NCBI GenBank assembly: GCA_009784995.1
Contig: WQXE01000054.1
Span: forward strand, 1 to 12,522
Length of the DNA stretch: 12,522 nt
Source of the DNA: Treponema sp.
GTDB lineage: Bacteria > Spirochaetota > Spirochaetia > Treponematales > Breznakiellaceae
Direction of reading: 5' to 3'
Part shown: positions 1-8,046 of the stretch, piece after piece
Layout: every line of letters starts with the position of its first letter
Position numbering within the stretch: position 1 is the stretch's first letter
Position numbers and translations under genes: made by a program
The notes under the pieces: model-generated
Told to the model about the DNA's origin: nothing
Seen by the model: only the letters and a program-made list of their open reading frames with translations
Databases searched by the model: none

Positions 1-2438
1 AGGGTGCCGCCCATAAGTTCTACAATATTTTTAGTAATGGAAAGTCCAAGCCCTGTTCCTCCGTATTGGCGCATTGTTCCCGATTCCGCCTGGGTAAACG
101 GATCAAATATTTTTTCGATCTGTTCTTCTGTCATGCCAATACCGCTGTCTTTTACCTCAAAATACATCGTGATATTTTCATCACTTCTGCTTTTTATTGA
201 CGACATTACATTTATTGTGCCTTTGCTTGTAAATTTTACAGCGTTTGACAAAAGATTAATAAGCACCTGACGCAGTCTTGTAGGATCACCTAGCGGTTTT
301 ATTCCTTTAGACGGTTCGGCGTAATAATAAAGTTCTATTCCTTTTTCATTTGTTTTGGGAATAATTAATGTTTTGCAATTATCGAACATTTCATATATAT
401 CAAACGGAATTTTTTCCAATTCCATTTTACCGGATTCAATTTTAGAAATATCAAGTACATCGTTAATGATTTGCAAAAGCCACTTGGCGTTTTCTATAAT
501 TTTACTGAGATATTCATCTGTTTTTTCGGATATATCATCATCTTTCGCCAATTCAGAAAAACCTATAATGCTGTTCATCGGCGTTCTAATTTCGTGGCTC
601 ATGTGTGCGAGAAATGAGCTTTTCGCCCGGCTTGCCGAATGCGCCTGCACAAGCGATTCTTCCAGATTTTCCTGAAGGCGGACAATTTCCGAAATATTAT
701 TATGACGTAAAAACGCGTTGGCGATTAAAAGACATCCAGAACGCAGAATAGCTTCTTCATTTTCGGAAAATTTTATTTCCTTGTGGCAATTATCAAACCC
801 GACAAATCCCCAAAATTCATCCTGTAAAAAAACAGGCGCCAAAAATATCGACAGTACTCCGTTAGCCGACAACATTTCCCATTGATCAGACATATCACGG
901 GTTAGGCTGTTAATACATAAACCTGCCGCGAGAGATCTTCCCCATTCAGGCATTTTTTCCAAATAGGAAATATTTATTGTATATTCGTTTCCCTGCATCG
1001 GCTCTGTGCGTTCCGACCATTCGTATATCTGCGTCGCGCATAACTCACCTCTGTGAAAACTGTTTTTCCAGATGTAAACACGGTCAGCGTCTACCGTAGC
1101 CGCCATCATACCCATACATCGGTAAAGATTTCTTTCGAATTTGGAAATATCAGAATCAAGTAAAATGGTCGCGACAATATTCGCTGTCTGTAAAAGTTTA
1201 TCGCGCTGTTCGGCTTCATTCATTGTAATACTTAATCTTTCATTTTTTTGGCTAAGGTCTTTCCATGTATCCCGCGTTGCCCGCGCCAATTCGCCGATTT
1301 CATCATCACGTTCAATTCCGAAAATAAGATTTTCTTTTAAATCCGCTTTTGAAACACTGCCTGTTAACTTGTTTAAAGGTTTAAGTAAAAACCTTCTAAC
1401 CAAAGCCGAAGTCGCGAGAGCGTATAATATAAACGCCGAAAAAATAACAAGGAAAGGCGGCAGAAATTGCCCTATATTAAAAAGTGATCTAGCTGAGTAT
1501 AATGTTACAGTTGACCAGTTTGTATTTGGAATTGGAGCTATTGACATATATCTGAAATTACCGCTTTGTAATTTTATAATGTCAGGTTCTACCCGTAAAC
1601 TGCTGTAGGGAATATTTGATTTATTTAAGTATGTAATTATAGAAGAAATAATTTCTTCGTTTGGATATTTATCAGTTATATTAATTCTATCTTCTATTTC
1701 GCCGTATTCGGAATCAACATATAAAAAGAAAGGATCGGATTCAGAACTGTCCATTTTTATGAATCCTTCATGATCGATAATATATCCTGTTACATTCGTT
1801 GAATCATAATGGCTGAATAATTCATAAAAAATATCGTCAAATTGAAGAGCCGAACAAAAGACTCCCTTTATTTCTCCGTTCTCTATGACCTTATAATTAA
1901 TCCATAAACGCCGGGTATTTGTGATTTTATCGACATCCATGTTCAGGGAAAAATCATTTTCAGAATTAACGCAGTTAAAATACCATTGATCGTATATATT
2001 GGATTCATCAATTATATTAAACGGTATAAAATCTGAAAATAAAGCGTCTTTGTCGATTGAATATTCATTTAATGATCCGTGAATAACAAAGTATAGGCTA
2101 TTTATGCTAAGAAAATCAGTATAATTTATCATTCTTTGGTAAGCGGCAGCTTTTTTTTCCGGATTATTTTCATCGGAAAACCAATCCAACACTTCTTTGG
2201 ACTGTGACGCGTACTGCATAAAACTGATTTCTCTACCCAACCGCGAACCCAGTATATCAGCTACCTCTACCGAGTAAAAACGAGCGTTTGCTTTTGATGA
2301 ATTATCGGATATTCCTAACAGCATAAAAAAACTGACAACAGAAACTATAATCAAAATAATAGTCAGGAAAATAGCGTTTAAAATTCTAAAACGCCAGGCT
2401 ATTTTGCTATACTTTCGGTTCTCAGTTTTATTCATCAT
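1..2438 (-). CDS. Membrane sensor histidine kinase with HAMP and GAF domains (3' end outside window)
   Basis: Transmembrane sensor kinase; 812 codons are open from ATG at 2438 to the window edge, with an in-frame TAA just upstream. Seen: membrane helix at about residues 20-41, an extracytoplasmic region to about 325 that I cannot assign firmly (Cache-like by layout), second helix about 326-348, HAMP about 349-400 (LKPLNKL, then DDEIGELA), GAF-like domain about 415-580 (DADRVYIWKN, GFVGFDN), coiled stretch, HisKA with MSHEIRTPMN (His615, codon 594-596), HATPase with NLLSNA, DSGIGM and GGTGLGL (793-799). The frame leaves the window a few residues later. By homology with its neighbours a receiver domain probably follows, but that is inference. 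It is the last gene visible in the run, 38 nt after the Hpt gene; only a weak AAGAGA-type ribosome site is present. Two ATG codons are adjacent, so the start could be 2435. Its sensor half differs from the VFT kinases upstream, while the kinase core is clearly paralogous. Confidence 0.93.
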   Translation of the reverse strand, partial: MMNKTENRKYSKIAWRFRILNAIFLTIILIIVSVVSFFMLLGISDNSSKANARFYSVEVADILGSRLGREISFMQYASQSKEVLDWFSDENNPEKKAAAYQRMINYTDFLSINSLYFVIHGSLNEYSIDKDALFSDFIPFNIIDESNIYDQWYFNCVNSENDFSLNMDVDKITNTRRLWINYKVIENGEIKGVFCSALQFDDIFYELFSHYDSTNVTGYIIDHEGFIKMDSSESDPFFLYVDSEYGEIEDRINITDKYPNEEIISSIITYLNKSNIPYSSLRVEPDIIKLQSGNFRYMSIAPIPNTNWSTVTLYSARSLFNIGQFLPPFLVIFSAFILYALATSALVRRFLLKPLNKLTGSVSKADLKENLIFGIERDDEIGELARATRDTWKDLSQKNERLSITMNEAEQRDKLLQTANIVATILLDSDISKFERNLYRCMGMMAATVDADRVYIWKNSFHRGELCATQIYEWSERTEPMQGNEYTINISYLEKMPEWGRSLAAGLCINSLTRDMSDQWEMLSANGVLSIFLAPVFLQDEFWGFVGFDNCHKEIKFSENEEAILRSGCLLIANAFLRHNNISEIVRLQENLEESLVQAHSASRAKSSFLAHMSHEIRTPMNSIIGFSELAKDDDISEKTDEYLSKIIENAKWLLQIINDVLDISKIESGKMELEKIPFDIYEMFDNCKTLIIPKTNEKGIELYYYAEPSKGIKPLGDPTRLRQVLINLLSNAVKFTSKGTINVMSSIKSRSDENITMYFEVKDSGIGMTEEQIEKIFDPFTQAESGTMRQYGGTGLGLSITKNIVELMGGT

Positions 2439-2476
2439 TATAGTTTATCTCTTATTTACCTATCATTCAACTGTAA

Positions 2477-4171
2477 TCAACACCATTCTTTCTTTAATTC
2501 ATTAAGAACATCAACCGCAGGCTCAAAATCATAATTTTCAATTTGCAATACAAGTTTTTCGCTTTGTGGAACCCTGCGTATCTGGTCCAATAGATTACAA
2601 CAATCAGGGCTGCCTACTTTAAGCAGGACTTCAAGCTTTTCCAAAAGCTCTTTTACAATTTTTTTATCATTTTCGCCGAAAAATAAATTGTTGTCAATTT
2701 CCTTTTCAGCTTGATTTATTTCATCATTTATCTGTTTAACAGCTTTATCCAATTCCTTTTTAAGCGTATTTAACTGTTCTTCTGTTACAAAATCCTTTCC
2801 TTTAAGGATTTTTTCCTCGATATCCGCGGCAAGCTGCCGCAATGTATTCAAACCGATATATCCGGAATTCCCCTTTAATGAATGTAAATACCTGTGCGCT
2901 GATTTTACATCATCATCTTTTAGCGCGCTTGTAATTTCTTCATATTTAGCGGAATTATTTTTTAAAAAAAGTTTTTTTAGTGAAATTAACAGTTCCCGAT
3001 CGTTTTGAATATAGTCTATTTCTTCTTCTTCCTTTATTGTAATCATTAGTTTATTAATATTGCTTTCATCATAAAATTCATCTCCTTCACTGCCTTTCAT
3101 TGCCGGTACCTCTATTGAAAAATCATAATTTACAGGTGTTAGTGTCAGCTTTCCCGCTTCCATTTTTGATATATCATTTTTATTTAAACGATGTATTTTA
3201 ACATGTTTAAGAGTTAATACTACACAAAGCAGAACCGCAAGTACTATGCCGGCAAGAATCATTGTAATTTGAATTTCTTCCATATCGCTGTAATAAACAT
3301 CGCGAGGTAAAATAATTGAAAGGTACCAGCCATTGGAAAGATGCCTAAAAAAACCTACGCTTTGGGTATTTGTATACGAAATAAAATAAAAAGCCGTAAT
3401 ATCTTCTCCCGCCGCCATACGAGCGGATAATTCAGCAAACTCTTTTGTTTCCCTGTTAACATCAACAAGCTCCATACCAATAAAATTATCGTTAGGATGC
3501 ACGACAAAACGCCTTTGAGAATCCAATAAAACTCCGTATCCGCTTCCCAGAAAATTCATTCTATTAACATAATCCGCGATACTGTTTATTTGTATATTTG
3601 TAGATATTACGCCAAACGGATTATTATTATCGTCAAATACAAGTTTTGAAGCGCTTAAAACAAAATCTCCGGTTCTCTCGCTGTAATGAGGATCGCTAAA
3701 AAAAACTTTGCCGTTATTTTTATAAGCTCCAATATACCAGGGACGTAATGTTGGATCATAATCGCTGTCCCGCTCCCAGTTAATGCCGTCAATAAATGTA
3801 TCGTGAACAACGCCAAAAACACTTAAAAAAGATCCAAACCTGCTTTCGTTTAAAAGAAGAAATTGTGTCCATTTTTCAACTTCAAGCCGCATGACATCCG
3901 CGCCACCTCCCTGTCTTTGCAGATTTTCTATAGAAAAGGAAATAATATCCAAAATTATGTTAAATTCGTTTAAAAATGAATTAATCGCTTCCGCCGAAAC
4001 AAAAACAACTTCATCGCCGTAAAAAGCGGTATTTTTACCTACAATACTCGCGCCAATAAAACTTCCAATTGTTATCATTATAAAAAACGCGGCTATAACA
4101 AGTAAAATTCGCGATAACAGCTCTTTATTGAATTTTATATTGCCGAATAACCTCTTTATATAAAATAACAC
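2477..4171 (-). CDS. dCache membrane sensor with C-terminal Hpt domain; kinase and receiver absent
   Basis: 564-residue membrane protein. Seen: helix about 20-44, periplasmic dCache-type domain about 45-295 with the typical stretch Y138...R143-P-W145-Y146 and a later GVISTN, second helix about 302-322, then NDISKMEAGKLTLTPV (332-347), which is the second helix of a HisKA domain without its His-box helix. Next come an acidic linker, an Hpt domain about 390-485 with AHRYLHSLKGNSGYIG (phospho-accepting His430, codon 2882-2884), and a C-terminal helical module about 500-564 matching the end of the upstream kinase. No HATPase motifs (N, G1, G2 boxes) and no receiver Asp/Lys exist, so it cannot autophosphorylate. 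Its likely role is to accept or pass phosphate in a relay with the neighbouring kinases. GTG start at 4171 lies 3 nt after the upstream stop, so translation is probably coupled; the only ribosome-site candidate is a weak GGGG. The frame is intact, so I do not call it a pseudogene. Confidence 0.92.
   Translation of the reverse strand: MLFYIKRLFGNIKFNKELLSRILLVIAAFFIMITIGSFIGASIVGKNTAFYGDEVVFVSAEAINSFLNEFNIILDIISFSIENLQRQGGGADVMRLEVEKWTQFLLLNESRFGSFLSVFGVVHDTFIDGINWERDSDYDPTLRPWYIGAYKNNGKVFFSDPHYSERTGDFVLSASKLVFDDNNNPFGVISTNIQINSIADYVNRMNFLGSGYGVLLDSQRRFVVHPNDNFIGMELVDVNRETKEFAELSARMAAGEDITAFYFISYTNTQSVGFFRHLSNGWYLSIILPRDVYYSDMEEIQITMILAGIVLAVLLCVVLTLKHVKIHRLNKNDISKMEAGKLTLTPVNYDFSIEVPAMKGSEGDEFYDESNINKLMITIKEEEEIDYIQNDRELLISLKKLFLKNNSAKYEEITSALKDDDVKSAHRYLHSLKGNSGYIGLNTLRQLAADIEEKILKGKDFVTEEQLNTLKKELDKAVKQINDEINQAEKEIDNNLFFGENDKKIVKELLEKLEVLLKVGSPDCCNLLDQIRRVPQSEKLVLQIENYDFEPAVDVLNELKKEWC
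3122..3196 (-). other. HisKA remnant (deletion scar) inside the dCache-Hpt gene
   Basis: Residues about 326-350 of the dCache-Hpt protein read NDISKMEAGKLTLTPVNYDF, the form taken by the end of HisKA helix 2 in hybrid kinases (the paralogues here have DISKIESGKMELEKIPFD at this point). The upstream helix with SHE-R-TP is missing, and so are the whole HATPase and receiver that should follow. The next residues, EVPAMKG, weakly resemble the linker EVQKPAFKGE that precedes the receiver in the gene at 8047-10974. I infer in-frame loss of the helix-1 part and of the HATPase-to-receiver part. The HisKA identity is clear; the exact deletion ends are not. Confidence 0.75.
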
Positions 4172-4174
4172 CAG

Positions 4175-7100
4175 TTATAACCCCATATCTTTTTTTAATT
4201 CAGAAAGCGTAACCATCGCGAGTTCAAAATCAAAATCCTCTATTTGTTTAATAAGTTCATCAGCGCCTTTTATTCCTTTTAATTCGTCAATTAATTTTGC
4301 GCAATCCGGGTTCCCCATATCAAGCATTGGTTCCAGTTTTAAAAGAAGCTGTTTCGCGGATTCCAAATCAAGAGTTTGTGTTTTATTTTCATCTGGCGCC
4401 TGAGATTTATTATCCTGTAAATCAGGAAATTCCTGCAGAATTTGCATCATAACCAATGTATGTTCGGTTTCAAGAGTTTTTAGTATATCTTCGGTTAATT
4501 TATTTTCATTATTTTCGAGGGAATGCTCAACATCGGCTGCCGCTTTTTGCAATGATTTTTTTCCGATTTGACCGGCGTTGCTTTTTAAGGTATGCGCGAG
4601 CCTGTGCGCTATTTTTATATCGCCGGTTTTAAGCGCTTCTGTAATTTCGGTATATGTATTTTTGCAGCTTTTCATAAATGACAATCGAAGCGATTTTTGA
4701 AATTCCAAATCTTTTTCTATTGATGGTTTATTTGTCGTATTCACCTGTTTTTCTCCCGTATTTATTGGTTTTAAATATTTTAAAAGACAATGCCATAATT
4801 CCTGCGAAGTAAAAGGCTTGCCTACACAATCATTCATGCCGCTGCGTCTGTAAATTTCCATATCGTTTGACATAACGTTTGCTGTCATGGCGACAATTGG
4901 AATGTTGTTATGCAGCAGCAATATATGTCTCGCGGCTTCAAGACCGTCCATAACGGGCATATGCATGTCCATAAAAATAAGATCGAACAGCTTTTCTCCC
5001 TTTTGAATTCTTTCTTTTACAAGGTCTACGCCTATTTTACCGTTTTCCGCCACAACAGTTTTAAGCCCGACACGCGAAAGATGTTCACAAATTACCTGCT
5101 GGTTCATACCATTGTCTTCGCACAGTAAAACTTCTCCTTCGAATGTTGGTTTTTCAACTTCGTTATATAACACTTTCTTTTCATAAAAAATCTCGTCAGA
5201 ATAATTAATAACATCAAATGTTATATCAAAACTAAATTTACTGCCGATACCGGGTTTGCTGTCAACAGTAAGCCTGGTGCCCATTAATTCCAAAATATTT
5301 TTTGTAATTGGAAGACCTAGCCCGGTTCCTCCGTATTTTCGGGTTGTGCCTGTTTCCGCCTGTGTAAATGGATCAAACACTTTCGCTACTTGTTCGGCGG
5401 TCATGCCAATGCCTGTATCAATTACATCAAAATGCATGGTTACGTTTTTTTCGGTTTTTTCTTTTAATTCCACCAAAAGTTTTACAACACCGGTATTTGT
5501 AAATTTTACAGCGTTGGATAAAAGGTTAACAAGAACCTGACGAAGCCTTGTAGGATCGCCTAATGGCTTAGCCCCGATATTGGGTTCAGCGTAAAAGTTC
5601 AGCATTATTCCTTTTTCATTGGCTTTCGGTAAAATTAAAGTGCGGCAATTGGAAAACAATTCAATTAAATCAAATGGAATTTTTTCAAGTTCCATTTTAC
5701 CCGATTCTATTTTAGAAATATCAAGAATATCGTTAATTATCTGTAACAGCCATTCGGCGTTTTCAAGAATCTTTCCAAGGTATACTTTTGTTTTCTGGGA
5801 TATTTGATCGTCCATAGCGAGTTCGGAAAATCCTATAATACTATTCATGGGAGTGCGTATTTCATGACTCATACTCGCTAGAAATGACGATTTTGAAAGG
5901 GAGGCGGCGAACGCGGCTTCTTCCATTTCTTTACGTTTTGTAATATCTCGCGCTATTCCCATAATACCGATTGTTTTATCAGCTAACTTAAGCGGCATTT
6001 TAATTGTTTCGTAAAGCGGTTTAGTACCGTCAAAACAAGGTATATGTTCTTCTACAGTGATTGTTGTGCCGTCACGGATAACAACACGATCCGCGTCATT
6101 GTACGCGTCCGCCTCTTCCGCGGAAAAGCCAAGTCCGTCTTTATCGCCTTTGCCGACAAGATCGTCGATATCTTTGTTAAAATGTTCAAGGAACGCCTTG
6201 TTACAATGCAGGAAATTAAGATCCAAATTTTTGGTAAAAATAAGATCCGGAATGGAGTCGAAAAGGGTTGTAAGGGTTGTGGCTTGAAGAGCAAGTTCGT
6301 ATGTTTGTTTTTCGACAAGATCTCCCAATAACTTTCCGGCATGCCTGCTTCTTCCAAATGAAACGGTAACCAAAACAATTATGCCTAAAAATAAAACCGT
6401 AGAAGCGATAAGCCAGGGAAGCTGCGCTCTTATAAGCTTACTTTGATAATCATAAGTTCTGCTGGTCCATTGATCGGAAATAATATTCGTATTTACAAAA
6501 CGCAGCGCTTTTTCGATAATCGAGCATAAAATCGTTTCGTTTTTATTAATTCCGAATGTTGAATCAAGAGAATAATCAAACAATAAATTTATCTTATAAC
6601 CTGTTTCTTCCATGTAATGAGTCAGATATAAAATATCATGACTGCTTGCCATTACAACATCCACTTCTCCTTTTTTTAAAGCGTCAAAAACCGCGCTTGT
6701 ACTATCGTACTCTTTATAAAAAAGATGATTTGGAAACCATTTATGAAAATAATCTGTATGTGAATAACCTTTTATTAAACCCACTTTTGTATAAAGTATC
6801 TCGTTTAAAATAATATCATGATATTCATACTTTGATATTAACGCCAGATTCGCTTTCATTATCGAGTCGTTCGGCCAAATAAAATGTTCCTCTCTTTCTT
6901 CGGAGCGTATCAAATCCGTAATTAATGAAACTTTACCTTCCTGCACCATATTAACAAGTGAATAAAAACCAGCTTTTTCATCATTAACGTTTTCGAATTT
7001 TAATCCTGTTAATGATTCAATTTTTTGAAGTACGTCAATAGCGATACCCTGCCACTGCCTTTCCTGAGTATTATAAAAACTTATGGGATAATTACTGTTT

Positions 7101-8041
7101 TCGAAGGCGACAGGTACAAAAGGAGTATCACGTATAAAATTTCTTTCTTCTTCTGAAAACTGCATATATAACTTTGTTTTAATATACTCCTGCTCTCCCT
7201 GATTATATAATCTTATTAAATGACGTATTCCTCCGCTTTCAAGAAATTTATCCATAACTGAAATAACAGGTATAAGCGCCGGGTCTCTTGTGCTTAACGA
7301 AACAGGAATAAAACTTAACGGATAAAACGCGTAACTTATAATATCGGGATGTTCAATAAAAAACGCTTCCGCGACACCGCTGTAAAAAAACGCGTCTATA
7401 TCTCCGTTATAAAGCGCGTCATAAATATCGCCGAAATCATCAATAAAAACCAGTTCGAACGTTCCCTGTTTTAGTTCCGGGTATACAGTTCTAATTGTAG
7501 CCGCTCCTGTAATAAAACCGTATTTAAGCGGCCGCTCTTTTTGTATATCATCAAAATTACGGCTGTCTGTTAAACGAAAATATTTTATCGGTCGTGAGGC
7601 GATATTGCCGGTCATATGGTATATCTTCAGGCGTTCTTCCGTCATTGTTAATTCGCCGGAAAAAGAAATTTCCCTTTTTTCCATACCTGTAAGTAAATCG
7701 TTCCAATCATATAATTCAGGTATAAATTTAATACCGAATAAATCGGTCAGCCATTGGCAGAAAAGAGAAGTAAATCCCTTTATTTCGCCGTTTTCGCCTT
7801 CAAACGCTTCGGTATTCATTACCATTCCATAGGTAAATGAATCATATTCTTTTTGGAGCGCTTCTATAGCTTTAATTTCTTCTTCTGTTATCCCGGGAAT
7901 TTCACTGAATGAATGATAAAATGACGTTTCATATTCGGCTTTAAAGGATCTGTTGCCGAAATTAAAGAATAATCCGGATAAAATTATAACGGTAAATAAA
8001 ACAATAAGTATCATGAAAATGATTTTTTTATTTTTAAACAA
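4175..8041 (-). CDS. Hybrid histidine kinase: tandem VFT sensor, PAS, HisKA, HATPase, REC, Hpt
   Basis: BvgS/EvgS-like sensor kinase of 1288 residues, counted from TTG at 8041. Seen: N-terminal helix about 6-28 without a lipobox Cys; two solute-binding (SBP_bac_3 type) domains about 47-287 and 302-530 (ELTMTEER in the first; QWQGIAIDVL and IRSEERE in the second); membrane helix about 541-562; PAS about 590-705 (FDSIPDLIFTKNLD, ending GIARDITKRKEME); HisKA MSHEIRTPMN (His726); HATPase with NLLSNA, DTGIGM, GGTGLGL; receiver with CEDN, FMDMHMPVMDG (Asp1025, codon 4967-4969) and GKPF (Lys1075); Hpt with AHTLKSNAGQIG (His1150, codon 4592-4594); helical module about 1226-1288. It therefore carries a complete internal His-Asp-His relay. 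An overlapping GTG at 8050 gives three more residues, but the AGAGGAG site abuts that codon and is 8 nt from the TTG. Periplasmic ligand unknown; amino-acid-like small molecules are the usual ligands of the fold. Confidence 0.95.
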   Translation of the reverse strand: MFKNKKIIFMILIVLFTVIILSGLFFNFGNRSFKAEYETSFYHSFSEIPGITEEEIKAIEALQKEYDSFTYGMVMNTEAFEGENGEIKGFTSLFCQWLTDLFGIKFIPELYDWNDLLTGMEKREISFSGELTMTEERLKIYHMTGNIASRPIKYFRLTDSRNFDDIQKERPLKYGFITGAATIRTVYPELKQGTFELVFIDDFGDIYDALYNGDIDAFFYSGVAEAFFIEHPDIISYAFYPLSFIPVSLSTRDPALIPVISVMDKFLESGGIRHLIRLYNQGEQEYIKTKLYMQFSEEERNFIRDTPFVPVAFENSNYPISFYNTQERQWQGIAIDVLQKIESLTGLKFENVNDEKAGFYSLVNMVQEGKVSLITDLIRSEEREEHFIWPNDSIMKANLALISKYEYHDIILNEILYTKVGLIKGYSHTDYFHKWFPNHLFYKEYDSTSAVFDALKKGEVDVVMASSHDILYLTHYMEETGYKINLLFDYSLDSTFGINKNETILCSIIEKALRFVNTNIISDQWTSRTYDYQSKLIRAQLPWLIASTVLFLGIIVLVTVSFGRSRHAGKLLGDLVEKQTYELALQATTLTTLFDSIPDLIFTKNLDLNFLHCNKAFLEHFNKDIDDLVGKGDKDGLGFSAEEADAYNDADRVVIRDGTTITVEEHIPCFDGTKPLYETIKMPLKLADKTIGIMGIARDITKRKEMEEAAFAASLSKSSFLASMSHEIRTPMNSIIGFSELAMDDQISQKTKVYLGKILENAEWLLQIINDILDISKIESGKMELEKIPFDLIELFSNCRTLILPKANEKGIMLNFYAEPNIGAKPLGDPTRLRQVLVNLLSNAVKFTNTGVVKLLVELKEKTEKNVTMHFDVIDTGIGMTAEQVAKVFDPFTQAETGTTRKYGGTGLGLPITKNILELMGTRLTVDSKPGIGSKFSFDITFDVINYSDEIFYEKKVLYNEVEKPTFEGEVLLCEDNGMNQQVICEHLSRVGLKTVVAENGKIGVDLVKERIQKGEKLFDLIFMDMHMPVMDGLEAARHILLLHNNIPIVAMTANVMSNDMEIYRRSGMNDCVGKPFTSQELWHCLLKYLKPINTGEKQVNTTNKPSIEKDLEFQKSLRLSFMKSCKNTYTEITEALKTGDIKIAHRLAHTLKSNAGQIGKKSLQKAAADVEHSLENNENKLTEDILKTLETEHTLVMMQILQEFPDLQDNKSQAPDENKTQTLDLESAKQLLLKLEPMLDMGNPDCAKLIDELKGIKGADELIKQIEDFDFELAMVTLSELKKDMGL
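4944..4984 (-). repeat. Conserved DNA block over the receiver Asp motif (copy 1 of 3)
   Basis: 41 bases encode the FDLIFMDMHMPVMDG region. Direct comparison gives 38 of 41 the same as 8246-8286 and 36 of 41 the same as 11174-11214. Marks the paralogy of the three receiver-bearing genes. Confidence 0.65.
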
Positions 8042-8046
8042 AACTA

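Noticed and set aside
1141..1608. 155-codon open frame on the plus strand
   Set aside because: It lies opposite the GAF/HAMP kinase, whose minus-strand frame is continuous with recognisable domains; the plus-strand translation shows no domain and is a shadow.
2439..2476. Possible terminator or promoter in the largest gap (38 nt)
   Set aside because: No inverted repeat with a T-run and no convincing -35/-10 pair; it is only a short AT-rich spacer.
2477..4171. Pseudogene call for the dCache-Hpt gene
   Set aside because: Domains are missing, but the frame is intact, the Hpt His is kept and the C-terminal module is conserved, so a working reduced protein is more likely.
6044..6378. Overlapping short open frames on both strands around the PAS region
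   Set aside because: All fall inside the PAS-coding part of the 4175-8041 kinase in other frames, with low-complexity composition and no motif.
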